64,000 nt of DNA from Romanomermis culicivorax. Its lineage: Eukaryota; Nematoda; Enoplea; Mermithida; Mermithidae. The stretch is taken from contig CAWUHX010000300.1 in assembly GCA_963922205.1 (NCBI GenBank), positions 186,001-250,000 of the forward strand, read 5' to 3'. The position numbers and the translations under genes are program-made. This document shows, in pieces, positions 11,315 through 23,000 of this stretch (position 1 is its first letter; the number at the start of each line of letters is the position of its first letter). Below the pieces are notes generated by a model. It was not told the DNA's origin and did no database searches. It was given only the letters and a program-made list of their open reading frames with translations.

Positions 11315-11908
11315 TGTTGTGGAGCGCTGATTGACTACAGTGTAAACTCGTCAGTTTTACAAAGTGATTCACAAGAACGCATCGTTTCGGAGCTCAAAGT
11401 TGTTCAAAGTTGTCCGAAGGTTTACAACATCAAACATTACACTCGCAGAAGGTTTGTGATAAAGTTTAGTTCTCGTTTTTGTGGTGGTCTTGAGTGGTCG
11501 TATCTCTTGCTGTTCATTGCGACCCATTTTGAGTATTGTGAAGGGGCGATTCGCAGTAGTAAGTTTTTGTTTAGTAAAATATATAATCCTCTCATCGCTC
11601 AATACTAAAGTAGTAGTAAGACTAGTCCAGTATCGGTCGTAAGTGTATCGCGAGTTTCGGCATCCGAAAACCTTTGGCGACCTGAGCAAAGATCCCTGGA
11701 TAAATTGACACAGCGCTCTCTACGAGCCCGTCAATCTCCTGCGTTCGACTATCGTTGCGTTAATTCCGTTAAACACTCCGAGTGTTTCGTCTATAGTGTT
11801 CCGCACGCTCTTCTACGTTCCGTACGTCTCTTCTAAAACGCGCGATAAATCGTCAAGCTACACAGCTTTGCGTCCTCATCTACTCTCTTCAATTTCCCAC
11901 GCACAACA
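11315..11908 (+). repeat. 3' LTR
   Basis: 594 bp, TGTTGTGGAGCGCTG to CCCACGCACAACA. It differs from the 5' LTR at 7 sites, two of them in the last ~30 bases. It is followed by CATC, the target duplication, and then the resumed Rpt-B host sequence. Confidence 0.95.
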
Positions 11909-11912
11909 CATC

Positions 11913-13311
11913 GAGAGAAAAAATTGAGAAAATTGATGAAAAATCTCAATATTGGGCGACATAATCGACTGATAACGATTAGAAAATGAAACGAGCTAAC
12001 TTGATTGATAGAAACTGTTGAGCATTAATTAGTAAGTCGAAGTAGATATGCTAATGGCCGCGCCTGATAAAAAATAGTCAAGATTGTACCCGTGACCGGC
12101 GCGAAGCGCCGGAAAATTTTGAGATTTTGACCCTTTTAGCCCACCAAAACGCATCTTTTTGGTTTAGAATTCCCCCAAATTTTTTCCTCAATGAGAACCA
12201 TACCCAAAATTTTTTTCCTAATTTCGAAATTTTTTTCCTCAAAAGACCCCATTTGAGGAAAAAAAAAGCGGTGGGCTCAGCGTTTTTTTTTGTGCACGGA
12301 CATTTGTGCCAATTGGCACAAGAGGCCAAAAAAATTTGTGCCAATGGCACAAAAAATTTTTTTTCACTAGAGATATACTGAAAACTGCGGAAAAGTTTTT
12401 GGCCAAAAGTTTGATAAAAAGTTGACGTATAATGCATTAACTTTTTGAAAAAATCGAGCCCAACCTATTTTTCAGCTGACCATGTCAGTGAGAAGAGAAA
12501 AAACTGTGCAATAAAATAGTTCACGAAATTCCAAAAAGAAATGGAATGCTGAGACAATTTAAATAGCTCTAGAACTGTTCAGGAAGTTCAAATTGATTCA
12601 ATTTTCGACTACGAACGAATATCTATGTTATGTATATTTAACAACCATGTAAAAACTAGAGAAAATAAAGTCGAAAATCGCGTTAATTTCCGATCGAAAC
12701 ATCAATCAAACACAAAAAGTATAACAATTTCAGTTTTAAATCCGAATCTGACCGAATGAAGAGAGAATATTCAGAATTTCTTTTCACTCATCAGTCTTGA
12801 CAGCCAATAAAGTTTGCTGCAACGATACTAATACACTGTTCGAAGGGAAATCGTTCGCGTTCGGGTCCGATATACGAATAGAAAATATTATATTCGTTAA
12901 CTCGGTGCGAAGCGCCGAAAATTTTTTGCATTTTCAGCCCCTAAAACGTCTAAAAATCAAGGAAATTTAATGTTTGACCAGCCAAAATTTTTGTGCCAAT
13001 TGGCACAAACGCTCAAAAATTTTTGTGCCATTCCAAATTTTTTTGTGCCAAAAACCATGTTTTGGCACAAAAAAAAAACACTGGGTGGGCTGAACTGCAA
13101 TTTTTTCATGTTTCGAAGCGCTCACAGTAAACCTGACTTTTTAAACGTAGTTTCACTCAAATTGGGCTACCTACAAACGAGCGTTTTTTTGTACACGGAC
13201 ATTTGTGCCAATTGGCACAAAGGGGCGAAAAAATTTGTGCCAATGGCACAAAAAATTTTTTCACTCTAAAAACGTACTGAAAACCATAAAACTGTTTTGT
13301 GCGAAAAGTTA
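11913..13311 (+). repeat. Rpt-B dispersed repeat downstream of the LTR element
   Basis: Continues the repeat interrupted at 3530 and matches 46290-46480 + 47873-48480. GC hairpin GGCGCGAAGCGCC lies at 12098-12110, and a second, imperfect one near 12902-12917. Perfect palindromes TTGTGCCAATTGGCACAA occur near 12304, 12994 and 13203. 12830-12850 is the empty-site counterpart of the MITE at 50736. The ORFs of 84-119 codons here are repeat-derived. Confidence 0.7.
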
Positions 13312-13464
13312 TAACAATATGCCCTGTTTTCGATCTAAATTGAGTCATTTTTTAAAGCTCAATTCGCACGTGCCTTTGTCATTGTCCATGAGCTTTTCTG
13401 TATTATTGATATTTACTCTTGTATTTCTTTGCATTTAATAAATTTCTTTTCTTTCTTTCTTTCG
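13312..13464 (+). mobile_element. LINE 3'-end fragment
   Basis: Matches the 3' end of the LINE remnant at 57035-57155, from AACAATATGCCCTG through the T-rich end with CTTTCTTTCTTT. It is 5'-truncated, as is common for target-primed LINE insertions, and contains only the last codons of the ORF. Confidence 0.7.
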
Positions 13465-14170
13465 AGTTTGATAAAAACTAACTAAAGATACTTTCACCGC
13501 ATTCATTTGCATAAAAATCGTGCCTGCTCTATTTTCTCTAACCACGTCAGCGAGATAAGAAAAACTGACCTAAAAAACAATCCGAAAAGAAATTGAATGC
13601 TGCGAAAATTCAGATATTTTTATAGACTTTTTGTCATGAAGTTTTCCTTTACTTTTCGGCCTCCTTCCTAACAACTATATTAAAGATTAAATTAGGATGT
13701 CTTGTCTATAATTGTTTTCTCTTGAAAAAAGCCAAGTCGAAAGTCACTTCACGTAGACTTTTGGTTGAATAATTGTCACAAAAAAGTCAATTTTTTTCTT
13801 TGAATCAATCACCAAAAATATATGTTCGGTTCTCAATCCAACTGAATGATTAGAGGAAGTAAAGTTAACAATTTCTATTCTTTAGCCGGTCATTGACAAT
13901 CTCAAAGTCTGTTGCGATAATAAAAATGAATTATTCGAATAGAATCTGCTCGCGTTCGAGACAAAGGAAAGTAGTCCATATTAAACCCATTGAATCGGCG
14001 CGAAGCGCCGAGAAAATTTTGCGTTTAGTCCTTAAAATGACTAAAAATCAAAGAAATTTAGCCTTGGACCAGTCAAAAAATTTGTGCCAATTGGCACAAA
14101 CGCTCAAAACTTTTTGTGCCATTCCAAATCTTTTTGTGCCAAAAACCATGTTTTTTGAGCAAAAAAACAC
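13465..14170 (+). repeat. Rpt-B dispersed repeat
   Basis: Similar to 12440-13100: hairpin GGCGCGAAGCGCC at 13997-14009, then TTGTGCCAATTGGCACAA near 14081 and an incomplete partner near 14116. No gene. Confidence 0.6.
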
Positions 14171-15450
14171 TGCTACAAACGATTCCACAAAGTCAAGTTC
14201 CCGATACTTTATTTCATGAACACCTTATGTTTCATTTTGATCGTCGACCAGCTGACCAATGTCATACCCTAAGGACGAGACTGCTGTGAGGATATATATG
14301 CCATCCGTATGACCCAAGTGACCTCCACTGGACACTGAAATGAAGATTTCACCAAAAATCGTAGAAACGTTTCCCAAATCTTCGTTACGATGTCGTGTAG
14401 TTCTTCGGGATCATCCGTGTGACCGACCACTGATCCTTCAAATAAGAATTCTATCGTATGTTACGGAAATTTTTGTGACATCGTTTTCTTTGATGACGTC
14501 AGATAATCCGAGGCCTTTTGGGCCACTCGAAGATTACCAGTCACTCGGCGGTGGTCATTTTGGTCATAGTTTTGAAAACTGTTGTCTATGAAGGGTCACC
14601 AAACCTTGAAATCATGATTTTTACTCACCAAAAAGAGAAGTCGCGATTTAAATTTCTAAAAATAATCTGATCGGTCCCAGTTCCATTGTGGCCAATGCAG
14701 AACTGACAGCTCAATCAAATAGCTGGTTCCAGAGAATGAGGATTCTAGCCTTTTCCAATTGTTCCTGATTCTTACCTGCAGAATTTTACGAGTCTGGAAC
14801 AAAAGTGGGACCAGAAATTTTCTCTGTGAAAAATAGCTAGAAATTTCACAGCAATGTCGGGAAAAGTTGTTCGTATAATTTTTATGATTTGACTCTGAGT
14901 GGCCTAACGACATTGTGAAAAAGTTTTGGTTAACATATTCGAATAATTTAAAGAGTATCAAATGATCAGGGGCCACTTGGATGAGGCTTACATTGTTCAA
15001 TTGTCATGTAGGAAATGGTCACCTATCTGGGTGACCACCCGGTTCCGGTCTCCACTGGATGGGAAACTGCAACCATATCCCGAACCCACCAATTGAGAAT
15101 AATTTTGCCTACACTTGGTTGTCTCTTCGAAAAATACGGATGACATTATCTATTTCATTTGAGAACCATTTGCACAGTTTTTGATGACGTCATGTGAGTG
15201 TTAGTATTGGTCTATTGAGTCACTCAGATGATCTCACTTCGTCCATTGCGTGATTTTGATTCTCATGTTACTCCATCCATTTTGAATAGATCGATGCAGC
15301 GAGGTCGAGGCCAAACTTTTACTCAAAATTGTACTTGTTGACTCTATTCAAAAACTTTTTCCTTAAACTCCCCGATGATCTCTGTTCTCATATGATTTCA
15401 AGATTATCGAAATTGATTGGCTGATCTTTAGTAATGCTTACGGAATGCGA
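14171..15450. other. No gene recognised
   Basis: The longest frame is 114 codons on the minus strand (14656-15000), with no motif I recognise. Some phrases recur: a TCTCCACTGGATGGG-like phrase near 15050, and CCATTTTGAATAGATCGATG at 15277-15296, which resembles 29655-29680. This suggests old repeat DNA. Confidence 0.4.
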
Positions 15451-16110
15451 GTAGGGCCACTTGAAAAAACTGTTACCAGCGGAAAAAATTTTTTCCAGAA
15501 AAAAGTTGTCATCACTCGAAAAAATTGTTAGCTTCGAACATGATGCTCAACATTTTTTCAAGGTGATCGCGAAAATTTCAAGATGTGTCGCAAAAATTTC
15601 AACATGCATCCCAAAAAAGTCAAAATGTAAGAGTTTCCCGATGTTTGATTTTCTTCTCAAGCGGATCACAATTTTTCTACGTGGGGGGTTTGGGGGGTTT
15701 GACCCCCAGCAGATTTTTATTGACCCCCAGCAGATTCTTGCTGACCCCCAGCAGATTTGACGCCCCCAGCAATAATTGATAAATTGATGAAGAAAAATGA
15801 GCAAGAGAGAAGAGAAAGTCGTCATAAAAATGGAAATGATGCTGTAGTTTAACAATTTTTCTAAACAAGGCATACTTGATCCTAAAGGAGTATAACATTA
15901 TAACTTTAAAAAGTGCATTCTAAGATAATTATTCTACATATCTGACTAGTATAGTTGTAAGAATATGCTGTTCGGACGTTAGAATACCTTTCTTTCCGTT
16001 ATCATGAACCAAAAAAAATTTTGTGTTCCACCCCCTGTTGTGGCTGACCCCCAGCAGAATTTCTATGCTGTGCTTGTATGAAGAGCACTACATTTTTTCA
16101 AGATAATCCT
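15451..16110 (+). repeat. Rpt-C dispersed repeat, copy 1
   Basis: 15685-16080 carries three ~20-bp repeats of GACCCCCAGCAGATT and then a ~300-bp body including GTCGTCATAAAAATGGAAAT. It recurs at 18105-18460, 19395-19705 and 51395-51800. No coding signal. Confidence 0.7.
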
Positions 16111-16154
16111 GGAAAGATATCATCTTTATTCAAGATTGCATCTTTAAAAAACCA

Positions 16155-16765
16155 AGATCCTATCGAAAAAAATCAAGATAGGCGGTGCATCAAAAGATAA
16201 AAACTTTTGAAACTAGCGTATACGAGAACCTTCCAAAGTCTGGGGTCACGGCTTGCTGGCGTAGGGCGCCTTTGGTTTTTACGTGGTTTTCCAAAAAGTT
16301 TTTGTTTTTCATGATTTTTCAGAATGCTTTTTTTCACCTAAAATGTAGTAATTTTGAAAAATAATCAAAATTTTAATCTTTGTCAACTTTTCCAAGGCCA
16401 TTCCCTACCTGCTCAGGAATACGATAAATAAACGAAAATTTGGATCATTATCCGAAATTACTGCATTTTGGGTGGAAAACAAGCATTTTTGACGTTTTTC
16501 TGAAAAATCTGGAAAAAAGCTTCTATGGAGAACGAACCTGTCCATCGGTTTCTCCGAGCAAAATAACTTACCTCATCCCCATAAAAACTAAAGGGCGCCC
16601 TACGTCAGCAAGCCGCGACTTTTCGGAATCCACTTTGAAAAGTTCCCGTATAACATAGGAGGCGGCGCAGCACCTTTGATTGGCTAGCTTCAAAAATTTT
16701 TAGCCTCCGATGCACCGCCCATCTTGATTTTTTTTCAAGATGGAATCTTGATTTTTTTCAAGAAT
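16155..16765. mobile_element. Fold-back (long inverted repeat) element
   Basis: The two halves are imperfect reverse complements. GGCTTGCTGGCGTAGGGCGCC (split here: GGCTTGCTGG, CGTAGGGCGCC) at ~16250 pairs with 16590-16615. The outer parts pair as GGCGGTGCATC (~16180) with GATGCACCGCC (~16708). Arms are roughly 200-250 bp. A diverged half-copy lies at 53080-53290. Clusters of ATCTTGATTTTTTTCAAGAT-like palindromes surround it. No ORF. Confidence 0.65.
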
Positions 16766-17102
16766 TGCCATGTTGGCTTTTTCCAAGATGAGATCTTGGT
16801 GTTTTTCAAAATATCATCTGATTTTTTTTTCTATATTATCTTGAAAAAATGCGATGCACTTGAAAAGAAAGTCGAACATCGAAGCACTCTTACATCTTGA
16901 TCTTTTTGCGATGCATCTATGCATGCGGAATGACCTCTCAGCATACTATCGCTTCCGTTCAAATTGCGAATTATTGGAACGCAATGAAAGGCTTACGCGG
17001 CCGGAAAATCTTCGATGCATGCTGATTTATTTTTCATGCTGCAGGTCTTTAGTATCATAACTTAATTTTTAGCAAGAGATGAACGAAGGTTTAACCCCCA
17101 TT

Positions 17103-17285
17103 CGGAGAAACACACAACAGCGAAACTGAAAATAGCAAGACTCAATACAGCGATTCTCAATGCAGCGTAGTCTCAATACAGTGATTCTCAGAACGGCGAA
17201 GTCTCAATACAGCGATTCTCAAAACAGCCGAGATCTCAAAACAGCCAAATATCAGAACATCTCAAAATAACGAATTTTCAACAAA
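17103..17285 (+). repeat. Minisatellite, ~15-bp unit (AATACAGCGATTCTC-like)
   Basis: About ten imperfect units alternating AATACAGCGATTCTC with forms such as AAAACAGCCGAGATCTC. The same array occurs at 18480-18660. Confidence 0.75.
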
Positions 17286-18104
17286 GTTATCTTTAGAAGG
17301 AAAAATGGAGATTGGGCGGGGTAGACGTTTTGGCTCATGGCCCATTTGGTCCTCAATTTCCATCTGGTGAATGCTCGTTGTCACACACTCAATCGCCATA
17401 TTTCTGATATTATGGCTTTAAAGCATGTGTTTCCACGACATTACCGCTTTTTATTCTGGTTTGCTTATTATTAACATTTCTACATGCATGTTTTTTGTTT
17501 CTTTTTTACTTTATTGACTTATTCCTTGTTATATTTTTATGATTTTGAGTCATTTTTTGTACAATTTTCTCAGGTTGTGTACTTTTGTTCATTTTTTACG
17601 TCATTTTATTTTTGTTTCTTTATTATTTGTTTTTTTGCTCTGTCTTTACTGCTCAATTATTTTATTCATTTCATCTTATTTGCTATTTCATTTTGATTTA
17701 TTCATTTCATTGATTTAATTTTTTACAATTAAGCTTCAAACAAAACAACTTTAATGGAGAATTCTTTTGATAACTTTTTACTTTTGTTTTTTTCAAACGT
17801 TTTGCAAAATTGTTTTTTGTGATTTTGGAATGGTCCGTTCGTGCATACCTACCGCAACTGCAGCACGGAAGCGTGTGAAACTTAGCTGGTGAAATGTAAC
17901 TAAACATAGACTAACTAGCATAAACGATTTTAATTTATCTAATTTGGATATTTATTATGAAAATGATGTGTGCGTTTTCTCCAGTGGGTAGAACTTTTAC
18001 TATTTGCTATAATGAGAATCAGTGTATTGCGACTTTGCTGTATTGGGACACGCCTGAACGAAAACCATCATGTAAAAAGTGTTTTCGATTCATATGCACG
18101 TCGG

Positions 18105-18460
18105 GGGGGGGGGTTGGGGGGTTTTGACCCCCAGCAGATTCTTGCTGACTCCCAGCAGATTTTACTTTCCCAGCAATGATTGAGAAGATGACGAAGGAAA
18201 ATGAGCGAGAGAGAAGAGAAACTCGTCATAAAAATGGAAATGATGCTGTAGTCTCAGAATTTTTCTAAACAAATCATACTTGATTCCAAAAAAGTGACAT
18301 GAAAACTTTAAAAAGTGTTGTCTATGCAAATAGTTTCACATATTTAACTGATACAGGTTTGAAGAATATGCTGCTTGGATGTTAGAAGACTTTCTGAGAC
18401 CTTTCTTTTCGTTAACAAAAACGGGAAAAAAAATTTGTGTTCCACCCCCTGTCCCGGCTG
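18105..18460 (+). repeat. Rpt-C dispersed repeat, copy 2
   Basis: GGGGGG-rich start, GACCCCCAGCAGATTCTTGC, then the same body as 15780-16040 with scattered changes. Confidence 0.7.
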
Positions 18461-18479
18461 GTTTCACCCCTATTCAGCG

Positions 18480-18660
18480 AAACACACAACAGCGATTATC
18501 AAAACAGCGAAACTCAATACAGCGATTCTCAATTCAGCGAAGTCTCAAAACAGCGAATCTCAATTGCGAAGTCTCAATACAGCGATTCCCAATACAGCGA
18601 TACTCAAAACAGCGAAGTATCAGAACAGATTCTCAAAATAACAAATTTTCAAAACAGTTA
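18480..18660 (+). repeat. Minisatellite, ~15-bp unit, second array
   Basis: Units such as AATACAGCGATTCTC and AAAACAGCGAAGTCTC repeated about eleven times; sister of 17103-17285. Confidence 0.75.
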
Positions 18661-19394
18661 TCTTTAGCATGGAAAAATTGAGATTGGGCGGGGTAGACGT
18701 TTTGGCACATGGTCCATTTGGTCCTCCTTTTCGATCTGGTGAATGTCGGTTGTCACACATTTTGGCACTAATCGCCAGATTTCTGACATGGCTTTACAGC
18801 ATGTATTTTTACCACATAACACCTTTTTATTCTGGTTTGTTTATTATTAACATATCCATATGCAGGTTTTTTGTTTCTTTTTTCCTTTATGGATTTATTC
18901 CTTTGAATATTCTGATTTTGTGCTACCTTTTGTATAATTTTTTCAGGTTGTGTACTTTCGTTCTATTTTTTACTACATTAATTTACTTCTCATGTTTTTA
19001 TCATTCGTCTTTTGTTCTGCTTTTACTGCTTAATTATTTTATTCATTTCATCTTATTTGTTTATTTTATTTCATTTATTCCATCAATTAAATTTTTCTGC
19101 AATGCTATTTAGCTGCGTACAAAACAACTTTGATGGAAAATCCTCATAATTTCTTGCTTTTGTTTTTTTCCGTTTCAAAAATTTCTCACAGAAATTTTTT
19201 CGTGATTTTGGAATGGTCCGTTCGTGCATACCTACCGCAACTGCAGTACAATAGCATGTGAAATTTAGATGACCAAATGCAACTATCTAAAAATAGACTA
19301 TCTCAACTAACAAAAACGGATTTAATTTACCTAATTAGCATATTGTGCGCGTTCACTCTAATGCATAGAAATTTTTAGTATTCGCTGTATTAGG

Positions 19395-19705
19395 GACACG
19401 CCTCCCGACCGACCCCCAGAAAAATTTCTATGCTGTGCATGTATGGTATTGACCCTCAGTGGATACGATCTCAGCAATGGTCGAGATGATGAATGAGCAA
19501 GAGAGAAGAAAAATGCTACAGCAATTGATCCTACGACTTTGAGAAGTGCTGCCCATTAGAACATTAGTTCCAGATATTTGACTAATACAGGCTAGTGAAT
19601 AAGAATTAAGATGTTAGAAGAACGTTTTTCGTTATTAAGCGAGAAAAAATTTATACTCCTCATGCCCTGGCTGATCTCTGGCTAAAATTTCTGTGCTGCG
19701 CATGT
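19395..19705 (+). repeat. Rpt-C dispersed repeat, copy 3 (degraded)
   Basis: Shares GACCCCCAG, the AATTTCTATGCTGTGCATGT phrase and the ATGAGCAAGAGAGAAG phrase with other copies but is shortened. It ends about 100 bp from the RCC1 stop codon. Confidence 0.6.
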
Positions 19706-19812
19706 AGTCAGTAGACGTAACTAAATTGACTTCTAAAACAAAATATACAAACAAACGTGTATAAGTTGCAACAATATATCTTGTCAAATGATTACGACCG
19801 AAGGAATACATT

Positions 19813-20030
19813 CTAAGCGTCTTTGTCGTGAGTGTTCGCCTGTTTATCAATTTTGTCCGCCATTAATATTCCCATGAATAGTGCGTGTTGACCACCAGCT
19901 GCTATTTGTACTATGCGAACGTTTTTCAATGTATTTGCCTGGACAACTCTGGGAGTTTCAATTGATCCGCTATCTTCAAGTCCTTGGCCAGTTTCGCCTT
20001 CGAGGTCGTAGCCCCAGGACAGGACTGATC
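19813..20030 (-). CDS. RCC1: RCC1 exon 8 (last, stop TAG at 19813-19815)
   Basis: Acceptor TTTTTAAG completing a Gly codon. Encodes GSVLSWGYDLEGETGQG, RIVQIAAGGQHALF and a short charged tail (DKIDKQANTHDKDA). This is the final propeller blade, 2.46 kb from exon 7 because transposons inserted in the intron. Confidence 0.9.
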
Positions 20031-23000
20031 CTTAAAAATTCATCCAATTTACAAATCAACATCACTTCAAAATTCTGTCAAGTACATAACGCTTCCGAAG
20101 ATTTGATGAATACAAAAGGCCGTTGAGTTCAATTTTCAACAGTTTCTGCAATATTGAATATTGAATTTACAAACATATATATTGAAATTTTGAACGAGTT
20201 GATGTATTTTTGAAACTTGACTTATATACGAAGAATGTATATACCGATCAAAAAATTACTCCTAACCAAGATGACCCTTGTAGATGAAATTGGACTTGAC
20301 AAAATCCATGAAAATAAGTATCAACAAAAATCGAGCTGTATTACCTATACAGTCTATACAGTGTGTTGCATAATGATTGGAGAAATCCCTGCAGCCAAAT
20401 ATAGGTGCATGCTAGAATGAAGTGTAATATACCACCTTGTAGAGAATTTAATTCTGCATCCGATAAGTATATTAAAGCCTGAAGCAAGAATTTTTTTCGG
20501 GGGGGGGAACCAGGCTTTTTTTAGTCATTTTAGGAGCCTGGGCCCCAAAAAGTTCGGAAATGGCTCCTAAAATTTTAGGTCTAGGAGCCATTTTGGCTCC
20601 TAAAATTTTGACATATTCATTTATATTATAGTGAATTGTAGCTGTTTTCATTCAATTTTAGATTTGAAAGGCTCTAAAATCATAAAACATCGAAAATTTT
20701 CTGGCGCTTCGCGCCGGATCTTATTATATAATTTTTTTAATTAGTCTATTCACTGTTTCTCTAAAAATCAAACTTTCTGGAAAAAAATTCTCGACGAAGG
20801 GAAAAAACATGGGGGTTCGACATGGAAAAGATGAATTTTGGTGCATTTGGTGCAAAAGAATTCTGGTGATCAAAATCTCAATTTTTCCATTTTTGTTACT
20901 ATTATTTTAAATATGGAGCCGAGTTTGAATTCATGATTATAATGGAATGGAGGTGATTTTCATAAATTTCAAGTTTAATTTGAGCTTGTCAAACTTATGA
21001 AAGTATGAACATATTTTTTAGTTTGTAAAATGATATAATACATGTTTTCGAACCTTGTATGTTTATCGAATAAGTTATCCTAAAATTGATTTTCCAGCAT
21101 TTAGAGTGTCAAAATCTGAAAAAAATCGTTGCATAGCGCCGGAAACATAATTTAATTATATAGTACGTTCTACAGTGTGTTACAAGCACGCTTTTCAATA
21201 TTCTTCAATTAAAAATTTTTGGCTCCCAAAATTTTAATTTGGCCCCTAAAAACTTAGGCCTAGGAGCCATTTGGCTCCTGGTTTTCAAAACAAAAAAAAG
21301 CCTGGGGGGAACACACATTTTTTTTCACACCAATTACCATAAAATTGGCATTTTTGACTTGACTTTCATTTTTTTGACTTCGTCTTTTTTTAACACCTCA
21401 AACATTTGGGGGGGGGCATGGCCCCCCAACCCCTCTGCCTACAGGCCTGAATACATTGTTTACAATTTAAATGTGTAAAAAACAAGTTACGATAAAACTG
21501 GTCAGAAATTTGCTTTGTGTTTTAATTTTCGAACTTGAAAATGAGTTTTGATTCGGAAACTGCTCGCCTTATTGATAGAGTTCAAGCCTCAGCATTTTAT
21601 CGGGTTAAATTAGCTGGAGCAAGCTTCATTTCGTTACGGTGGGTGGCAAAGGAGCTTAGAAGATCGATAAACTGGGTGCTTCGAAACTGGAAAAAGAAAC
21701 CATTGCAAAAAAATTTGAATTTCGTTTTGACCGAATTAGAATATGACATTGAACTTTTTTTAAACCTTTTGTGTTCGATACCAAAACGTTTTCGACAGGT
21801 TAGGGAGGCAAATGACGATGAAACTGATTATTGATTTATTTAAACTCACGTTCGTTGTAGATTTTAGGATAGTTTTTATTTTTAACCCATAAAATTGAGT
21901 CAGGCTCGGTATTTCAAATTGGAAAATAGTTCATGAAATTCAGAATTGAATTCTCTACACGCTAGTATATAATAATTATTTGTAGCTTATACCCGTACGC
22001 CTGCAGTGGTGTCTCCAATCATTATACAACACCCTGCAATCAGTTAATGCCTCCAAATAATGAATCTGGAAATTAAGTATTATTTAATTTTTCCAGAATT
22101 TACTGCCTAGCCGTGTGTCATATGGAACTGAAAGTTTGTGATAAAACTCAAGTATGTAATACTCATAAATTTTTCAGGTGGAAAATTCTACAGCAAAAGC
22201 TTCATGTACAGAATATTCAAGTTACTTTTTATATGTCAGAAACATTTTATAAAAAATAGACTATGGTTACTAGGCTTCAAAAAAGCTCATTTGAGCTACC
22301 CTGAGGCCGAGTGCGTAAAATTAAAAAGCAATATAAATGCTAGAAAAAAATCCAATGGTATGAAGAGACCAAAAGTTTCAAGATAAATTTGTAGGATTCA
22401 TGTCAACTTGCATATCAAATTCATGTCAACTTGCATTGAGATAATTGTAGATGTAATTATTGGTTCGACCTCTTCAATAATCAATTAATTTACCGTCGTT
22501 ATTCCAAGCATACGAATAATTATTTCCGGCTGCAACTCCGGCAACGACACCGTCTAAATCCGACAATTTCTGTAAAACTTGAGCATTTTCGTTCGAACTA
22601 TTGCCCAATCGGAAATCGTGGCCGCGTCCAATAGTGTAAACGTTCTCTAAAAATCGAAAAACGTAAATCCTAGGAGTACAGTGCACGAATATTTTTTTTC
22701 TGTACTTTGATCATCAGTTGCGACAATGTGATGATCCCCACTAAAATTTGTCCATTTAACAGACGATTCAAAGTGTTCCGACTTCACGGGGAAATGTAAA
22801 TCGATTTGCTCAGGATCGTTTGGTACGTAACCTTGAAAAAAAAACTCGTTTCGCGACGGCGAATATCAATTTTCAACAAGGTTGGAAAACATGTACAAAA
22901 GCTAGCATTTTAAACATTTTAATTCACTTTTAACTGGCACGACGATCATAACCAAAGTCGTTCCAACGTTTGTCCCACATTTTGAAGTTAATGCAAAATT

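Larger units (their letters stand above)
3531..11908 (+). mobile_element. Complete Ty3/gypsy LTR retrotransposon (8378 bp)
   Basis: Two LTRs of 594 bp, a PBS, gag, pol with protease-RT-RNase H-integrase order, a polypurine tract, and a 4-bp target duplication CATC (3527-3530 and 11909-11912). The LTRs differ at 7 positions (about 98.8% identical by my count), so the insertion is young. Related repeat copies at 46285-46310 and 55940-55965 show the unoccupied site. The domain order, YIDD-type RT, GPF motif after integrase and D,D35E spacing place it in Ty3/gypsy. No envelope-like ORF is visible. Both ORFs are open, so it could be autonomous. The only break between them is the TGA at 6096-6098. 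Confidence 0.96.
17083..19400 (+). repeat. Tandem duplication of a ~1.37-kb unit
   Basis: 17083-18055 and 18457-19400 align over their length: the minisatellite, then the stretch TGGGCGGGGTAGACGTTTTGG, an AT-rich run, then GGAATGGTCCGTTCGTGCAT and ending near GGGACACGCC. Period is about 1370-1380 bp, each unit joined to an Rpt-C copy. The 147-codon hydrophobic ORF at 18669-19112 comes from the T-rich part and is broken in the other copy, so I do not call it a gene. Confidence 0.75.
20359..22036 (+). mobile_element. Tc1/mariner-like element carrying a stack of nested insertions (RCC1 intron 7)
   Basis: Left end CAGTGTGTTGCATAATGATT and right end complement CAGGGTGTTGTATAATGATT form inverted repeats. 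Similarity continues inward for about 90 bp (to GTAGAGAATT). TA precedes the left end; the right flank is CA. Without the inner elements it is roughly 700 bp. It carries a 97-codon ORF (21541-21834). It is likely a nonautonomous derivative. Confidence 0.65.

Noticed and set aside
12098..14009. Regularly recurring hairpins as a CRISPR array
   Set aside because: Spacing varies from about 100 to over 1000 bp, copies are on both strands, and this is animal DNA.
14656..15000. 114-codon minus-strand ORF
   Set aside because: No recognised motif, no splice-linked neighbours, and length is within what repeats and chance give here.
18669..19112. 147-codon hydrophobic ORF resembling a membrane protein
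   Set aside because: It comes from T-rich repeat DNA; the duplicate at 17290-17700 is broken in the same region, so there is no sign of coding constraint.
22474..22493. Open frame past RCC1 exon 7 ending LIDY and a stop, suggesting a truncated protein
   Set aside because: GTAAAT after the Gly codon's first base is a good donor, and the missing last blade is found at 19813-20030 in matching phase.
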